From Nitrospirota bacterium (GTDB lineage Bacteria; Nitrospirota; 9FT-COMBO-42-15; HDB-SIOI813), in assembly GCA_016214375.1 (NCBI GenBank), contig JACROQ010000100.1, positions 1 through 6,488 on the forward strand: a stretch of 6,488 nucleotides of DNA, read 5' to 3'. The notes beneath the pieces are model-generated. The model did no database searches. It was given only the letters and a program-made list of their open reading frames with translations, and was not told where the DNA came from. A program made the translations under genes and the position numbers. Position 1 is the first letter of the stretch, and every line of letters starts with the position of its first letter. Shown one piece after another: positions 5,556 to 6,488 of this stretch.

Positions 5556-5821
5556 GACAAAGAATTACACACAAAAAGCCATTGAGCAAGATCAGCGGTG
5601 CCCTTTCATTGATCGATATCCTCAAAGAGGCCATCCGGAGAGAACACGATTCCTACGATTACTATCACAAAGCGGCATCCGTAGCTGTGAAACCGGCATC
5701 AAAGAAGATGTTTCTTCATCTGGCAGAGATGGAGAAGGGGCATGCCAGTGAGCTGACGAGGCATCTTACAGACCTCGAAGCCCAGAGCCACATTGACAAG
5801 GCCCTTACGTCAAGCTTCTAG
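5549..5821 (+). CDS. Short ferritin-like / rubrerythrin-like protein (two-helix, half-size)
   Basis: The protein has 90 residues from ATG 5549. Two long helices are visible, about 20-45 and 48-80. Metal ligands expected of a ferritin-like di-iron site are present once: E32 with Y36/Y39 in helix 1 (REHDSYDYY), and E62-x-x-H65 (EMEKGH) in helix 2. A normal rubrerythrin or ferritin domain carries this pair twice in about 140-150 residues, so this is one half and would need to dimerise to build a di-iron centre. The E-30-E-x-x-H spacing agrees with what I recall for encapsulated ferritins, but it is also common in rubrerythrin-like (COG1633) proteins. No encapsulin gene or clear cargo-loading tail is seen. 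The start is uncertain: TTG 5537 or TTG 5582 are in frame, and none has a good ribosome binding site. The stop TAG (5819-5821) directly touches the repeat element at 5822, so the C-terminus may be truncated. Confidence 0.8.
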   Translation: MSRQRITHKKPLSKISGALSLIDILKEAIRREHDSYDYYHKAASVAVKPASKKMFLHLAEMEKGHASELTRHLTDLEAQSHIDKALTSSF

Positions 5822-5847
5822 CAGGTTGCTGAAAAAGTCCGGCAACC

Positions 5848-5936
5848 TGTCATTCTGAGGAGCCGAAGGCGACGAAGAATCTGATAACCCTTTGTTTTCC
5901 GTAGGAGTCAGATCCTTCGCTTCGCTCAGGATGACA
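5848..5936. repeat. Palindromic dispersed repeat, copy 2 (TGTCATTCTGAG family)
   Basis: This unit starts TGTCATTCTGAGGAGCCGAA and ends CTTCGCTTCGCTCAGGATGACA in register with copy 1 at 916-988. The arms are imperfect reverse complements around a central spacer (about 5886-5908). It lies inside the larger inverted-repeat element 5822-5986. Confidence 0.8.
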
Positions 5937-5974
5937 AACAGGAAGACAAACAGGATGACAAACAAGAAGACTTA
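5927..5974 (+). repeat. Tandem 12-bp repeat (four units)
   Basis: The unit CAGGATGACAAA occurs at 5927-5938 and 5951-5962, with a one-base variant at 5939-5950 (CAGGAAGACAAA) and a degenerate fourth unit at 5963-5974. The unit consists of the right tip of the palindrome (CAGGATGACA) plus two bases, so the array looks like local slippage of the repeat end. Confidence 0.75.
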
Positions 5975-5998
5975 TTCAGCAACCTGATAGGGGATAGG

Positions 5999-6019
5999 AA
6001 AAGGGGACAGATTTATTTT
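5999..6019. repeat. Single arm of the GGGGACAGATTTATTTT repeat
   Basis: These 21 nt are identical to the left arm of the inverted repeat at 252-273. No matching opposite arm is found nearby (only AAATAAAT at 6053-6060), so this is a solo or decayed copy. Confidence 0.8.
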
Positions 6020-6040
6020 CCTCTGCTCCAATAGTGATAA

Positions 6041-6071
6041 TGTCAGATTCTGAAATAAATTCAGAATGACA
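6041..6071. repeat. Minimal palindrome with TGTCATTCTGA tips
   Basis: TGTCA-GA-TTCTGAA (6041-6054) pairs with TTCAGAATGACA (6060-6071) around a 5-nt loop, perfect except for a 2-nt bulge. The tips match those of the dispersed repeats at 916-988 and 5848-5936, suggesting an internally deleted member. It lies in the 315-bp gap between the ferritin-like and dehydrogenase genes; the rest of that gap (6072-6136) shows no convincing promoter or gene. Confidence 0.65.
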
Positions 6072-6136
6072 AAATCAATACATTGCAATTCACCATCGTT
6101 CTCCATCTGAGTTAGTTCCAAACCCATAGGGTCAAT

Positions 6137-6488
6137 ATGGACATATCAAAAAATGACCTCCTCCAATTGTACTATTACCTCAAATTGACCCGCCGTATAG
6201 AAGATCGTGTCACCGCGCTCTACCGCCAGGGCAGAATCCTCGGGGGCGCATGGACGAGCAACGGGATGGAGGCCATATCCGTGGGCTATGCCTATGCTCT
6301 TGAAAAGGAGGATATCATTGCGCCCTATTTCAGGGATATGGGGGCATTCCTCGTAAGAGGGATTACGCCTGAGAGGGTTATGGCGCAGTACCTTGGCAAG
6401 AAGACCGGGATCACAGGGGGAAAAGAGGGGAATGTCCATGCCGGGGATATTCATCTCGGCGTCTTTGGCTTCCCCAGCCATCTTGCGG
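6137..6488 (+). CDS. 2-oxoacid dehydrogenase E1 component, alpha subunit (partial, N-terminal 117 residues)
   Basis: This gene runs off the right window edge; 117 residues are visible of a usual 320-370. It starts at ATG 6137, with a weak ribosome site (AGGG, 5 nt upstream). The sequence is that of the thiamine-diphosphate E1 alpha subunit of pyruvate, acetoin or branched-chain 2-oxoacid dehydrogenases. After an N-terminal helix (LLQLYYYLKLTRRIEDRV) come YRQGRILGG, the GMEAISVGYAYAL helix that replaces the usual GQEA, the PYFRDMGAFLVRG segment (63-74) with the conserved R-D-x-G, and GGKEGNVHAGD (94-104), whose His is the usual active-site histidine. The GDG thiamine-binding motif lies beyond the edge. 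The enzyme would decarboxylate a 2-oxoacid and pass the acyl group to an E2 lipoyl domain; beta subunit, E2 and E3 genes would be expected next. The visible part cannot separate pdhA from bkdA or acoA types. A minus-strand open frame at 6146-6481 is only its shadow. Confidence 0.92.
   Translation, partial: MDISKNDLLQLYYYLKLTRRIEDRVTALYRQGRILGGAWTSNGMEAISVGYAYALEKEDIIAPYFRDMGAFLVRGITPERVMAQYLGKKTGITGGKEGNVHAGDIHLGVFGFPSHLA

Larger units (their letters stand above)
5822..5986. repeat. 165-bp MITE-like element with 12-bp terminal inverted repeats
   Basis: The ends are CAGGTTGCTGAA (5822-5833) and its exact reverse complement TTCAGCAACCTG (5975-5986). The left end also forms a hairpin by itself (CAGGTTGC 5822-5829 with GCAACCTG 5842-5849). 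Inside are copy 2 of the TGTCATTCTGAG palindrome and a short tandem array. There is no coding capacity, so any movement would depend on a transposase elsewhere. A clean target-site duplication is not visible (TAG on the left, ATAG on the right). Its insertion point is exactly the last base of the ferritin-like gene's stop codon. Confidence 0.7.

Noticed and set aside
5488..5751. Plus-strand open frame of 87 codons overlapping the ferritin-like gene
   Set aside because: It is another frame of the same DNA; the ferritin-like frame has helix periodicity and metal ligands, this one has none.
5822..5849. Hairpin after the ferritin-like gene as an intrinsic terminator
   Set aside because: The stem is good but there is no T-run behind it on either strand, and it is better explained as the tip of the repeat element.
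5822..6071. CRISPR array
   Set aside because: The repeats are palindromic tips and a 12-bp tandem without spacers of regular length, and no cas gene is present.
6146..6481. Minus-strand open frame of 111 codons at the right edge
   Set aside because: Shadow of the dehydrogenase E1 alpha gene, which matches its family throughout.

Overview
The window is about 6.5 kb of bacterial chromosome with mid-range GC content. Organism: no ribosomal or taxonomic marker gene is present, so this is inference. The free use of ATA and AGG codons, a flavoredoxin-type flavin reductase, a PilZ protein, a two-helix ferritin-like protein and two dispersed palindromic repeat families (GGGGACAGATTTATTTT and TGTCATTCTGAG...CTCAGNNTGACA) together suggest an anaerobic or microaerophilic environmental bacterium of the Nitrospirota / Desulfobacterota ('Deltaproteobacteria') kind.

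Layout: (1) 1-360 holds the possible tail of an upstream gene and a perfect 22-bp inverted repeat. (2) 361-771, minus strand, is a small four-helix membrane protein with its own candidate promoter. (3) 772-1096 is intergenic, with a palindromic repeat and a short hairpin. (4) 1097-1486, plus strand, is a one-domain PilZ (c-di-GMP-binding) protein whose 3' end overlaps the next gene tail-to-tail. (5) 1473-5429 carries four co-directional minus-strand genes. In transcription order these are osmC (peroxidase), an Nramp metal transporter fused to a universal stress protein domain, a flavin reductase-like protein, and a six-bladed kelch propeller. The osmC-Nramp gap is 3 nt and the flavin reductase-kelch gap is 7 nt; 92 nt separate the two pairs. 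(6) 5549-5821, plus strand and divergent from osmC, is a short ferritin/rubrerythrin-like protein. (7) 5822-6071 is a nest of repeats. (8) 6137 to the window edge is the N-terminal third of a thiamine-diphosphate 2-oxoacid dehydrogenase E1 alpha subunit. It is cut by the window edge and runs on outside.

How the genes fit together (inference): osmC, the Nramp-Usp transporter and the divergent ferritin-like gene form a plausible oxidative-stress and metal-homeostasis cluster, covering peroxide removal, Mn/Fe import and Fe handling. The flavin reductase could be a redox partner; the kelch protein has no assignable function. The least expected feature is the osmC leader. A candidate sigma70 promoter is followed by about 90 nt of untranslated RNA that contains two interleaved perfect stems with H-type pseudoknot geometry, just upstream of a full-length Shine-Dalgarno sequence. 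Nothing here amounts to a clearly undescribed multi-gene system; the best leads are that leader, the half-size ferritin-like protein and the repeat nest.
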